Source: Plantago elongata
Lineage: Eukaryota > Streptophyta > Magnoliopsida > Lamiales > Plantaginaceae
Assembly (NCBI GenBank): GCA_036897095.1
Contig: JAYMSP010001856.1
Span: 1-28,236 of the forward strand
Direction: 5' to 3'
Length of the DNA stretch: 28,236 nt
Below, piece after piece: positions 1 to 11,591 of the stretch (position 1 is the stretch's first letter; each line of letters opens with the position of its first letter). The translations under genes and the position numbers were made by a program. Under the pieces are notes generated by a model. It searched no databases. It was not told where the DNA came from and was given only the letters and a program-made list of their open reading frames with translations.

Positions 1-597
1 GGAGTAAGGAGAAAGAGAGAAAGATTTCTTGGATTTTGTAAATTTTGTGTAAAAATGTGTGTTATTTATTTATATAAATAAAGACTTGTAACGATTTGTA
101 TTGTTTTTTATCAGTTCATTATTAAAGAAATATAATTTTCTTATAAAATATAAATATCTTCCCTTTTACGATAATTACTTTATATCCAAAACTCAAATAA
201 ACAAATGTCCAGCTCCATCATCACGCACGGAGAACACAGGGAAATGCCATCACATACATGCATATACAGCAGATAGCTACATACAAGCATTTCCCAGGAA
301 AAGTTAACACTTAAAACGCTCTGCAAGTTCACCATTCAGTCTCTCACCACCCGGTACTCTGTTATAGACTGATCTCACTTCCAAGATTAAGCACCAGGAA
401 AGAGAGGAACAGGTGCTAGTAGCAATGGCGACCTCCTTACTGTAAACTCCTATTCATAAAATCATCAAAAGATATAGAAAGGTATTAGTAGCTATCTCTA
501 ATTTGATTAAGTGCAGAGTGCAGACACTCCGCTGCTAAATAGAAATGCGAATTGAACTGAAAATGGAAAAAGAAATATACTGTTTGTATACGAGCTC
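1..597. other. 3' flank / likely 3'UTR of the dCMP deaminase gene
   Basis: No protein-coding exon was recognised here. The part next to 598 should be the 3' untranslated region of the minus-strand deoxycytidylate deaminase gene. AT-rich sequence near 50-180 would suit its polyadenylation region, but I could not fix an end. Confidence 0.4.
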
Positions 598-3500
598 CTA
601 AGACTGCTTAAAATTGACCACGATTTGATCCATCTCTGGCTGATGTCGCCTTACCTAATCATACATGAGTCAGGTCAAAATGTGCTACCGACCACTGTAC
701 TCTAGTAACATGCACAATCTGGTTCCATACATGCCAATATAACATTATCTAGAGACGACTAATAGAAATGTGAAATGTGTGCCCTCTCTTATCTACAGCA
801 CTTTTGTAGCACATTTTATTTTGTATGAACATTAGAGCCAATACTGTATTAAAGTTACAATTCTGGATTAGCAGGATGACTTTTGCGGAAATAAGACTTA
901 CTTTCACACATGCCAGCGACAGAAGTTTATGTGAGGCAACATATGCAGCATCTGAATTTTCCAACCTCTTTTCTACGTGGTAAATAACTTCTGAAACACC
1001 TGACTGAAAAATAAAACCCATCAGTTTCTGGGAGAAATCATCTCTATGAAAAGCAAGTACGGTCATTCTCCTGTGTCCGGAACAAATATCTCCAATTAAA
1101 TTTATAGATGTCTCACAACAAATGTCTTAATTCCTTTTTTGGCATATTCTACCCATATGCACTTTCCCAAAAGCAATTTGTAATCACAGTTTATACACAT
1201 TACATTAATCTTCTTGGTGCTCAGAAGCAAATGAGATATTTGTTATGAGACGGAGGGAGTTGAAGTTTGCATGAAACAGTGAAATAATATAAAACAGTGA
1301 AAGGAAATTATGAACTGGTAAAATGATATATTATCATAAGTACAGTTGTAAGAAGACCTTGACATAATTTGTGGTCCTTTTATGTGTTTTTAGTGGCATA
1401 TAGGTATCTCCTAACTTCTACATAAGTGGTTAGACATTGGCTGGCGTTGCCTGGATTTTAGTTGATAAAGATGAAGAAAAGTTTCAGAACGTTTAAAGCT
1501 CAAAAGCATAACATAATTAGCATATATTACCAAACGAACAAAAATTGCATTGATGAAATTTTTACCACCTGAATAATTATCTTGGCGCATTCATTGCAAG
1601 GAAACATTGTGACATAAAGCCTCTGCAGAGCAGTTCACATGAAACATTAATTAGAAGTATTAGAACTGAAATAAATTTTTCACAACAAAAAAAATCAGAC
1701 GGAAAGGAATAAAACTTGATGATATTGAATAGAACTAACTTGCCCGGCTGCAGATGCATGGTTTGTGTTCAAGATTGCATTGACTTCAGCATGACAAACA
1801 TAACTGCAAGAGATATAATTTCATCAATAAACATTTAACACCAGGAAAGCAGATGTAGTCACCGAGTACACAAATTGAAAAAATTACAGTAGAAAACTAG
1901 GTACATAGCAATATTAGCACAGGATGTCATTAACTTGATGTCCTTTATTAGCACTTACGGGTACTTTGTTTCCAGGGGATCTCCATTTCTTGATTTCTGA
2001 TACATCAAGGTAGTAAGAGTAAGATATACACTAATAAAACACACATTCTCATTTTAACTCTGAAGATAGTTAAAAGTTGTACAACCTTGGACCATGGAAG
2101 TTTGTCATCAGAGCAACCTCTTGGGAACCCATTGTAGCCAATCCCTTAATGAAAAATAATATCAGGAACAGGCTAGAGACTTCTTTATGACCCTATAGGC
2201 TTATTATGAGATACTCCTCACAGAACGTTTTGAACTCTAGAACAATCATGTGCTTGGTTGATTATGAGAGGACAGAAATGGAACAACAGTCTCAAACCTG
2301 ACTGTTATAACATGACGATGAACAATAACAAAAACATGTTCACATTTCAAAGTCACACATCACTTCAGCCTTCAGTGTTGGTACAGTGACCGTCGTGCAG
2401 ATAAACTTCAGATACTCCCATCATTTTAAGCAACACGGATACAACGTCATTGCAACCAGGCCACAAACAGCCTTCATTCTAATTCTACAGAATTAAATTC
2501 TCCTTTTCTGTAATTCTATTACCTAAAGTTGATGTTATACTAGGAAATTTTCCAAGTTACCTAATAGAGGATTAATAAAGACGTACTGAAACTTTGAAGG
2601 TGAGTTACAACTACGCGTCTACGCCGCCATCTCAAGTTATAAAATCAAAAGGAATATATAGGCACAGACTATGGTAGTTGAACTTGTATATCACACTTAG
2701 AACATGTATGGCAAACAATGGAATAGGCATAAAGCAATGATTCATCATACTTCAAACCGATGACATTGGTCGAGTAGGGGTGGTATTATCACATCCAATT
2801 CAAACCATCAAAATCAAAATGAGCAAAATATGCTTAAGGGGTGGTATATGAGGAACGACATGAATAGTTGGCGAACTGGAGCTTATGTAAGGTAGTCTAC
2901 AATTAAAAGTATGATTCAAGCACCAATATCATATCTTAAAAGACAACAACGAAAGTTGAGATAATAAGAGTTTAAAATCACATATCACTATGCAGTTAAA
3001 TAGCTTTCAGTACCAAATAGGAATAAAATGTACTCGTGCCATAATTTTTGTAATGGATGTTACGCATGCAGGGAAAATCACCTAAAAACATTATTATCAC
3101 TAATTGACAGGCCAATCTAGAAGGTACCGACAACTAATAACATAATAACAAGATTCCCAAGATTTGCAAGGAGCATATTTCTCATTCATAAATCTTACCG
3201 AGTATTATGCCTTTTTCACTCACCAAGCAAGCACCAACCTGTAAGAAAATTAATCAACAAATGGCGAACAAACTATTAACTATGTTTAAAGACGAGCTAG
3301 TGATATGATATGCCTCACCAACTATATTTTCTATTCTAGCATTATCATTCACAATTCACAAACAAACCTGTCTATTTGGGTCCTTAGACCTCTCAGCCGA
3401 AAGAAACGCAATCGCCATAAAATAATCATCCCAAGATAGATATCTGTCACATAAATCACCATTTTCCTTGTCAATTCTCAAGAAAAGGCAGGCAACTCAA

Positions 3501-3905
3501 CTCACTTATACAAACCCCAAGACAGTAGATCTAGCCTAAATCTTAATCCAATCTGATGAATCTAAAACCATATTCATCTAATTGCAACTTACGTACCTGA
3601 TTCCAAATAGAAAACACTAAATATACTCTTCGACTTTCAAGTTTCGATAACAAAAACAAGATAACTTCAAACTAGCAAATTTCAAGAATCGAGGCACAAA
3701 TATTTATCAAGAAAATAAGTAAAACAGACCCTTGACGCTTTCTGGAATCATAAGGGTTCGGAGCGGAACATTTACTGACGACATTTTGGGAGGTGATGCA
3801 CCTTTTGTGGGCCCTGAAATTAAGGAATAGACCGGTTGAGATGGCGGAGGCCACCGCACCAACCACGGCGGCAGCGGAAACAAGTGTTAGTTCTCGAGAA
3901 TTCAT
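598..3905 (-). CDS. Deoxycytidylate (dCMP) deaminase, nine coding exons
   Basis: The enzyme hydrolyses dCMP to dUMP, feeding thymidylate synthesis. Coding exons on the minus strand, with GT/AG borders and matching phases: 3730-3905, 3368-3443, 3199-3238, 2086-2144, 1959-1996, 1740-1803, 1569-1622, 902-1003 and 598-654. They sum to 666 nt, giving 221 residues and a TAG stop. Diagnostic segments are [20 protein letters not shown], the [16 protein letters not shown] substrate/effector loop, the zinc and catalytic motif HAE (H134, E136) and PCNEC (C160, C163). The spacing is that of the cytidine/deoxycytidylate deaminase fold. The length is close to the Arabidopsis At3g48540 type. ATG 3905 is chosen because the family begins MNSREL; the reading frame runs four codons further upstream but without an ATG. 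Residues 7-30 are hydrophobic (Ala/Val-rich), suggesting an N-terminal membrane or targeting segment. The identification is secure; exact exon ends come from splice consensus only. Confidence 0.93.
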
Positions 3906-4780
3906 CGCCACTATCACGCGGGAAATAATTCAATTTAGCCGCCAAAATTGGGGAAAAGTGGTGGGACAAATGAACATGGTGAAATAATAGCGGGAAAGTT
4001 GAGTTGGGCCGACCTAGAATTTACCCACTGGGCTCATTTCAGGGCCGAAGGTTGTTGGGTACGGTACCGATGTTCAACCCCGTTTTCTATGTCCCAATTA
4101 GTATTCCCAAAACATGACACGTATCATTTTAATTAAAATTTAAATACACATGAATTAACTATGATAAAAAGAGTCATTAATTAAACTATCTCCCAACACT
4201 ATTTACTTATGATTTAAAAACTCTTACTTAATATTTTACTCCACGTTATATTACTTGGCGTCAATACTTATCTTCCCCTCCACGATTTTGAATAAACTGC
4301 AACAAGGATAATTTCACTTATTTACTTTAGTGGGTATTGTTTTATCTTGTTAACAAATGTTTTGTTTAATATGATCTTTTCAGTTTTCATTCAATGGTGT
4401 ATGTAATTCTCTAGTTTATGGTGTAACAGGTGCTCAACCCGTCCGTGGTACAATATATTTTTAATTTTTGAATGAAATATTTATCTTTTACCAGAAATAT
4501 GTAAATACCTTTTGAGTTATATTAGAGAACTCATATTCACCCTATAGGAGAGACTTCTACAAGTCTAAGCATGCCCACGTTAGGAGCTTACTTAATTATG
4601 ATAATTAGTCGCACTGATTTTATCAGGAGTTTTATAAACTTACTTAGGCCTAATTTTCTTGGAGAAAGAGAAAAGTTTAATCCGTGCAAAGATAATTCAT
4701 GAAGATAATTATTATTTCCTCTATTTTATTATAGTTAATTCATGTATGATTTATGAGAGTGGGACACTAATTGGGACATA
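3906..4780. other. Intergenic region, dCMP deaminase promoter side
   Basis: This stretch separates the divergent dCMP deaminase (-) and C2-like (+) genes. Short open frames near 3793-4136 overlap deaminase exon 1 or its leader and look like shadows. From about 4130 the sequence is AT-rich with no gene that I can support. Confidence 0.4.
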
Positions 4781-4985
4781 AAAAGTGGGGTAAAAGATCT
4801 AGACCGAATTAGATTAGGATTTATTATTAATATTGTAATTACACATGAGAAAAGTGGGATAGAAGATCCAGACCGAATTATATTAGGATTTATTAATAAT
4901 ATTGTAATTACACATGTAAAGTGGAATAGAAGATCAAAATCGAATTAGATTAGAATTTACTATTAATATTGTAATTACACATGTA
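4781..4985. repeat. Three-copy 68-bp tandem repeat upstream of the C2-like gene
   Basis: Three head-to-tail units of about 68-69 bp lie at 4781-4849, 4850-4917 and 4918-4985. Each has an AAGTGG start, an AGAAGATC-like segment, CGAATTAGATTAG and the ending ATTGTAATTACACATG. The last unit ends next to the TATA box of the gene at 5033, so the array lies in its proximal promoter. Confidence 0.85.
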
Positions 4986-4992
4986 TATATAT
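4984..4992 (+). promoter_or_regulatory. TATA box of the C2-like gene
   Basis: TATATATAT lies about 40 nt before the ATG at 5033, at the edge of the tandem repeat. It is the best TATA candidate for a short-leader transcript; the start site itself is not visible. Confidence 0.5.
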
Positions 4993-5032
4993 GAGATTGG
5001 TGACGAGAAATAAGTAATTAAAACATTCTGTC

Positions 5033-5572
5033 ATGGGAAATAAATTAACCATCTTGTTCCTTTTCATACTACCTATACTAGCTCTAACAATAACTATCAG
5101 ACGACGGCGGCGACAGGCAAACCGTTTTAGACTTTCCAAACAAGTGCAAAACCAACAACATGAATGCTACTATCTCGAGCTTTTCGTGGACAATGCCACC
5201 GGACTCGATAATCCGATGCAGAACAAGTACTCCGAGTACCGTGTATACATCACCGATCAGTTTGGATTCGAGTCTAACCATATAACGGTTGGCGAACCAG
5301 AACCCGTTTGGAGACACATGTTCAACATTCTGTACGATCATGTTCCTAACTTTGTCTACTTGGACGTAGTGGAAGAGGACTGCTACAAAAACCCGGGCCC
5401 CGGTACGTCGCGCGGGGCTCTCTTGAAAGGTAAGGCACGGATTGAGATGCCGCCGGTTCTTGGGGTCATGGAGAGTCGAAAACAGGAGCTTTTTAGGGTG
5501 GAGAACTGCACGAGGATGTCTAGTGGTTTCGTATACTTGTCGATCAGGTTGTCCAAGTATACAATGGATTAG
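5033..5572 (+). CDS. Small membrane-anchored C2-domain-like protein
   Basis: A single-exon frame of 179 residues runs from ATG to TAG. Residues 5-22 form a strongly hydrophobic segment followed by five arginines (about 23-27), which reads as a signal anchor with a basic cytosolic flank. Residues about 44-172 resemble a C2 beta-sandwich: YYLELFVDNATGLDNP, a SEYRVYITD strand, a PVWRHMFNILYD strand in the position of the family's P-x-W-N-E-x-F motif, YLDVVEED, a G-A-L-L-K-G loop and VYLSIRL at the end. The usual cluster of calcium-binding aspartates is not evident, so calcium binding is doubtful. The frame has an upstream TATA box and no internal stops. It is probably a plant-specific small C2-like protein; no function can be assigned. 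Confidence 0.6.
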   Translation: MGNKLTILFLFILPILALTITIRRRRRQANRFRLSKQVQNQQHECYYLELFVDNATGLDNPMQNKYSEYRVYITDQFGFESNHITVGEPEPVWRHMFNILYDHVPNFVYLDVVEEDCYKNPGPGTSRGALLKGKARIEMPPVLGVMESRKQELFRVENCTRMSSGFVYLSIRLSKYTMD

Positions 5573-6050
5573 AATTCAAGACGTTTGGTCACGGAAAAAT
5601 CGACCCTTAGGGCTAGGGTAGTATCACTGCTTAGAGAGCATTCAATTACAGAGATTTTAGAAATTATTATTTGTTTTGTTGATTTTAGAAATTATTATTT
5701 TAGAAATTATTATTACTGAGATATGAGCACCCAAAGCAATGCAACTTCTTGAATCACACACAAAACAATGTCTTGAATCGGTAAGCTTTAAGTGTGTATC
5801 TCGGGACAAGTTTTTAACGGATCCGGACATGATTGAGGGCTGAAATGGCACCTTCTCCGTTCCCCTTGTAATGTTTTTAAAACCATTAGTAATAATCTTA
5901 AAGTATCAGTTTATCCGGTTTTTCCATAAAGACAGATTTTTTTTTTGAAGACTTGGGCTTTTGAAGCCAATGACAGCCGAAAAACAATAATGTTTGCGGA
6001 TTTTAGATGTTAAGGTAACCACTGTGACGTTCGTTAGTGATTACCTGCAG
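5573..6050. other. Intergenic region with short AT-rich direct repeats
   Basis: Around 5656-5713 the unit TTAGAAATTATTATT occurs three times in close succession, probably in the 3' flank of the C2-like gene. No gene is supported in the remainder. Confidence 0.5.
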
Positions 6051-6051
6051 C

Positions 6052-6570
6052 AGGCAGGTAATGCCTCGGGATAGACCTCATCATCAACGAAAGTACAGGC
6101 CAATATATCCCTCCAACCCGCAGGGTGATTTTCAAGCAGCGTCTGGTTGCTCATGAATTTCAGTCTTTTTTGTATCAGCCGAATAGAATTCCTTCTTCTC
6201 TTCTACAGGTTGCTCGTGGAACTGCTTGACGCATCCAATATGGCGTCCATTGTTTCCAACGGAACACCATGGTTCACTATCTGAAAGAACCCCCGTGAGC
6301 GGCCCTGCTGATTTCCTCCACCACTTCTTTTCGCCGCACACTGCCAATCTCAAAATGCTCCTTGAAAGTCAATCACAGGAAGTTCGACTTGCACATCATT
6401 GGAGCTTTTAACCAGTTCAGGGCAATCCAAACTCTCTGGTGGATGCACAAAGAACTTGGGGATCTTTTCAACACCCGCATCAACCAGCCCTTGACACCAG
6501 ATTTCGACTTGTCGAATTTCTGCACTTCTGTAGCCCAGTCATACTGATCAACATTGTTAGAAACCACCAT
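6052..6570 (-). pseudogene. Broken first exon of an ACC-oxidase-homologue 2-oxoglutarate dioxygenase
   Basis: Read on the minus strand from ATG 6570, the frame gives MVVSNNVDQYDWATEVQKFD then SKSGVKG. After a 1-base loss near 6486-6489 another frame continues with LVDAGVEKIPKFFVHPPE, QVELPVIDFQGAF and an in-frame TGA. A further frame gives FFQIVNHGVP, FHEQPVEEKKEFYS and DTKKT; the next piece reads GWRDILACTFVDDEVYPEAL. These segments appear in the order and spacing of the N-terminal half (DIOX_N region) of the plant ACC-oxidase-homologue branch of Fe(II)/2-oxoglutarate dioxygenases. The part carrying the iron-binding HxD...H triad is absent, and the C2-like gene follows soon after. With at least one frameshift, an in-frame stop and the missing C-terminal half, it cannot encode an active enzyme. 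Confidence 0.85.
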
Positions 6571-6599
6571 ATTTTCCACTTAATTGAAGATTGTTGTGT

Positions 6600-8860
6600 T
6601 TAGCTAGAGATTGTAAGTTGTTGTGTGTTTGTGTGGTTGTATCTTGGTACGTAGTTATATAGAACGAGAGCCATTAATTAATTATATAACAGCTCGTTTT
6701 ATTGCCGGATCTAGTAGTTAGTACATGAGCTTCATTGGCAATTATTCATATCTTATTCAAGTTATGTGTGCTTGATAAAAATCACCATACGTGAAAATTT
6801 GACGTATGTTATTCTAAAACTAGTGGTGATTTTATATAATAATGACCCAAACAAACATACCTTGTCAAATGAGGTATGCAATTGTTACGTGACCTATATA
6901 TAACATGCAGGGCCAATAGTGTTTAGCAGCAAAATCTGTTGTCTTACAAGCAGGTTTATATGTATGGCCTGCAGGCTTCTTGCTAGCTTAACCTGTCCCA
7001 ATGGCAACACCATTCTAGCATTTATGATGTTTTTGTAGCTCTCAATGTCCGGTCGAGCAATCTGTCCCTTTCTACATTTCGACATGAAGTGTATATGAGT
7101 ATCTCGCCTGGAGATCTCGGAAGAATTTTGCATTCTGCGAAATCCCCAAGTGTTCCAAATCTCAGTTCTTGGAGACCATAGTTCATAGTCCCCAACAAAA
7201 TTAGAATTTCTATGTCTTACTCTCAAGAATTTTCTTACCTATGCAGGCAACATTCTTGTTCCACTTACTACATCAGGCCGTCCCATCTGTGGATATGCTG
7301 ATGGGACTAAACCATTGATGACTTATTTCACCTGTCTGGTATGATCATTCAAGAAACACGGATGAGTTGTACAATGTTGCCCCGGACACTCTAAAGCAAT
7401 AAAAATCGCATCTTTAGCCGTGCAGGTGAGGTGACCACCAGGGCGGAACAATATTTACACATCACTAATATAACTGGAACATTTGTGAATTTCCTCCAAG
7501 ACCACAATCAATAAGCTAGCTGGAGACATATCTTTTACAGAAACGTCTTCCACTCTCCGACCAAAGTGCTCTTGAATATCCAAATGTGCTTGAGTGAACA
7601 CACGTGTCGGAACCGGAATATGGATGGGGAAGGCAAAAGACTTGAACAGAAGATGGTATAATTTCCCTCTGCAATTCAAGGGAATTTGAAGGTGGAATAG
7701 GTTGGGTTACTCTTGTCCAAGATCCAAATGGATGATTATGAAAATAAGCAACTTCTGTTAATTTGATCTTTCAGCATCCCCTCCTTGCGGTTAAGGTAAT
7801 GACTTCGGGCATGACCAGCTCCCATAGTGTGACGAACAGTGTATGATTACTAGCGATTCATCTTTCTAAACAATGTCCTAGCTTTTTCGCAAGAAACATC
7901 TTTCCTTTCGTGTGTACATTCATCACTTCATAGTGCATTTCTAGTATAAGAGAATCTTCACTTCCAGTTCCAGTTATGTAAACAATAATACTCGCATAAG
8001 TTTGAGCGACTCATCTATTATATAAATATAAAGATCGCATGAATTCAACACTGTAAAATATCGACCATTACTTATGTGCATGGTGTTAAGATTTATAACT
8101 TTCACCTATACGCTGTTAGTGCTGCCTGCCCTGAGGCACGTCAGTCTAATTCTGTGTACAGAGTGAGGGGGGGCCGATTAAGCCAAAATAAGAAGTGACC
8201 TTCACATAAAGAATGTGTTTCACAGATTGGAAATGATCTATGAGCCTGCATAAATCGACTTGAGGTACAGCAATGCAGGAATCAGAAACGATAAAGATAG
8301 GGAAATTGGAACACATTCAAGAGACGAACAGACATAAATAAATCTCTAGAGGTTACGCGGTGATGGAACTGGAGGCTAATTGCAGATTTATGGTATTTGA
8401 ATCCTGAAAAGAACGCAGAGGCTGTGTGACAGTCCTAACTCAGAAAGTTTGGTTCTCAAGGAAAGGAAGTAAAGATTAAAGAATAGTAAGGTCACAAATG
8501 TCAGGTAACCACCCTGCTCCTGGCCTCCTGGGCATATTACTATAGCATAAACCAACGGAGATACAAGATCTGATAAAATACAAAAACTTCTACTCAAACA
8601 GAGTACTAGAGTGATAAAAGTAAATATCATCACATACAGGAAGATGGGCAAACCGAAATTCGATACTGAATGTTCCAACAACTCAATAAATCAATGTGTT
8701 TCACTTCTGTCACAGCTCATTCTCATTCAATTCAAAACAACCCAAATAAGCTAAACCGTAATTCCGTAAACATATTTTGTCCCCAAAAAACAATATTTAA
8801 TTTAAATTGATTTAATTATTATTTCAGTTGTTTTTACCTCGGAAAGTGAGATCCCAGGAC
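6600..8860. other. Long spacer without a recognisable gene
   Basis: Minus-strand open frames near 6894-7226 and 7455-7679 lack an ATG at their ends and match no family I know. They may be remnants of a decayed coding sequence, because both are moderately long and of mixed composition. The stretch nearest 8860 probably includes the 3'UTR of the MYB gene. Confidence 0.35.
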
Positions 8861-10973
8861 TCAAGATATGAAGCCCATCAAATCTATGTTCTTGTTCTCA
8901 GCAAAGAGGGCAAGCTTCTTCACTTCAGACTGCACCAGTGGAGGCATATCAAATGGCAACTCCCCGTCAAAACAGGGTTCAACAGGGATCTCAATAGGGG
9001 TGGAGTCTGGTATAGCATCCATGAATGCGTCCATGCTGCTCCCTTCAAATACTTGAACATCATTGAACGCGAACTCTGGCACCTCATCAAAGTCATAATT
9101 TGGTAACATACAGTTAGCATGGCTAAACTTTACTTCTGGATGCCGTTCAGTACTGTTTGCAGGGTTACTGAAAAGTCCGGGATTGGTGATATTTCTTGAT
9201 CTGGAGCTGCTCCCTTTCTCAAAATTGAGGCTCATGATGTAGTTTTGGAGGAGTGAACTAGGTCTTGGCCATTTGGTCCTGCATTTACGTCTTGAAAATT
9301 GTCTCCTCTTCGTAGCATTCCAGTGGTTCTTGATGGAGTTCTCTGTCCTCCCAGGAAGCCTCTTAGCAATTTCTGCCCATTTATTCCCCACTTCCGAATG
9401 AACTTCGATCAGAATTCTATCTTCCTCCTCAGTCCATACATCCTTCTGCCAATTATGAAACGCAAGAGATTAATTACCATAGTGCAAGAAGGTAACAAAA
9501 GTTGCTCCTAAAGGGGCAATACAATTACATCTGTTTATTAATTAATTTCTCAACAGGAATGTTAAATTCTAGACAACTGTCCTCTTGACCAGTATCCTAG
9601 CCAGACACCTAACCCATCACATAAACGCACACATACATGAAGGATTTATGGTATTAGGACACGCATAGTGTGCACGCGTGGTATGATTTAAAGCGATTAC
9701 TTGAACTCAGTATTCCACAGGTACTCCCTGATTGACATCACTTTGGCTTGGCTTGCAGGAGGGGAGCCATTCTTACCACATGAATCAACCAAGTCTCCCA
9801 TAAATTGGCACTTCAACAACAATTAACAGATACTATCATACCACTAGAGGTGAAACAAAATCCCATCTTATAGTTTAATTATCCAATGCTCAAAAACACA
9901 AGTAGTGGTGCAATAATAATAGAAATGGTTATCTTGATCAACTGTTGTTTCACTTACTGGCATATATATAGCCTCACATATGATCAATAATAACAAGTTC
10001 TGCAAGCTTAATAAGGCATATTTACATGATCAAGAAACTGTATTCAATGCAAATATGTTCAAGATTGGTAATATATCAAAGACCAATACACTTTAAAAGA
10101 GAAACCAGTAAAAATAAGCTCAATAAAGGTTAGGAAAATTGAAAATCCTACTTTAATATCAGGCCTCAAATGGTTGTGCCATCTCTCTCTGCACTGCTTG
10201 CCTATCCTTCCCTTCAGTGTCTGAGCGATGCTCGACCATTTTCGCACTCCATATTTTTCCACCAGATGGATCAAGATACTGCACATGTGACTCATTCAGA
10301 ATTTAAAAATACAATAATACATATAAAAAAATGTAGAAGAATACAAATTGAAACAATCGTTCAGTTTTCTTTCTGACCTGTCCTCTTCGTTGGTCCACTG
10401 CCCCTTTGCCGATTTGGACTTCTTCCTGGCTGTAACTTGCTTTTTCACCGAAGTTGATTCACTCTTGCACTGATTGTTCTGATTATTCTTTGCGCTCCTC
10501 TCAGCCCCATCCTTCTTGAGACAAGCGATGTTATCCATGGTTACACATGAGATGTCAACAGGGAAAACAAAACTTAAGGGCTTAGGATCATGAACATCCA
10601 AAGCTGTTTCAATCTTCACTGATGAATCTTTCCAATCAGGATGATTTAGCAATCCACCTGTCTGGAAATTTTGCATGACTGCACCATTTTCCTCTGAAGG
10701 CTTAACATCATACAATGTGAAACCCGATGAGTCATGGCAGAAGGGATCAAAAGGATCATATGTATTAGCCCGGATCTGAAGGTCCAGATCGGACAAAGAG
10801 GAAGCCTCCAGCGCGAAATTATCAAGGTGATCAAAATTTTGAAGGTAACTTGAAGAGAAATTATCCACACACTTAAAGCCATCATCTACTACTTCAAGTT
10901 TCAAGTTATTGTTGGACAAACCAATTGGAAGAGAAGGTGTACTATAGTCGTTTCCACAATTTTCATACTCCAT
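8861..10973 (-). CDS. R2R3-MYB transcription factor, MYB98/MYB118-like
   Basis: Three exons, 10378-10973, 10152-10278 and 8861-9445, join with consistent phases to 1308 nt, giving 435 residues and a TGA stop. The start is the ATG of MEYENC at 10973; the frame continues upstream without an ATG. A 190-residue acidic, Ser/Asp-rich N-terminal region precedes a basic stretch ([15 protein letters not shown]). R2 has W193, W213 and W232 ([18 protein letters not shown]). R3 has W245, W264 and W283 ([20 protein letters not shown] then NHWNATKRR). The late position of the MYB domain and the [17 protein letters not shown] / [12 protein letters not shown] signatures place it with the MYB64/98/115/118/119 group, known in Arabidopsis for female gametophyte and seed roles. 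The C-terminal part is acidic. The exon 1/2 junction codon encodes Ser where relatives usually have Arg or a similar residue. It is a nuclear DNA-binding protein by inference. Confidence 0.92.
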
Positions 10974-11336
10974 TGGAAGATGAAGCAAGAAAGCCAGAGA
11001 ACAGTGATGAATTTAGAGGTGCAAATCTTTGTCTCTAACATTTCATTAAGTTTCACACTTATAAGGAAGTATAAAATACATTAAATGCATTGGCATTTCA
11101 TCTGAACCGTCTAAAGCCATGCGCTAATCTAATGAATGTGATTGACGGAAAGAAGGAAAAGAAAAAGTAAATAGGTACTCAATTATGATACTTAACAAAA
11201 GATATGCTGAAATTTAATTTTCTCACTATTAAAGTTAATTATAGTTTCCAAATGTCTGCATTGTTTTCTAAAAAACTCAGATTACAAATCTTCTGGTCAA
11301 TTTTATATATATTTATATATATAATATATAATTGAC
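10974..11336. other. MYB gene upstream region
   Basis: This is the 5' flank and leader of the minus-strand MYB gene, AT-rich, with an alternating TA tract at about 11303-11332. No other gene is seen. Confidence 0.4.
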
Positions 11337-11568
11337 CACTAAGTCTTCTGAGAGACGGTCTCTGGATAACTTACGGACCTATCTTGTCAAGAAAATCATT
11401 GATGTTATTAATCAAAACGTCTATGTTATCAACACTGGAGTTTGTTTTATTAAAAAAACACACTTTGTTAACATAGGCATTTTGATTAATAACATGGATA
11501 ATTTTATTGATAATATAGTCCAGAGACTTTGTGTATAATTATATATAGATTAAGTCTCCATAGACTTT
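11337..11568. mobile_element. Long imperfect inverted repeat, MITE-like
   Basis: The arms 11402-11430 and 11467-11495 are complementary at 26 of 29 positions. Pairing continues outward less perfectly (GTCTCTGGATAA near 11358 against TTATTG...CCAGAGAC near 11511-11529), giving a stem-loop of about 200 bp. The left end contains the palindromic GAGACGGTCTC, a motif I associate with abundant plant MITEs (from memory). No clear target duplication was found. An uncharacterised small-RNA hairpin is the alternative. Confidence 0.6.
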
Positions 11569-11569
11569 G

Positions 11570-11589
11570 TGTGTGTGTGTGTGTGTGTG
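11570..11589. repeat. (GT)n microsatellite
   Basis: About ten GT dinucleotides lie directly at the right-hand end of the inverted repeat. Confidence 0.85.
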
Positions 11590-11591
11590 CA

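Noticed and set aside
6894-7679. Two minus-strand open frames (110 and 74 codons)
   Set aside because: Neither begins with ATG, and no family pattern was recognised; they could be remnants but cannot be supported.
8388-8681. Minus-strand hydrophobic open frame behind the MYB gene
   Set aside because: Its composition is that of AT-rich 3'UTR sequence, and no domain is visible.
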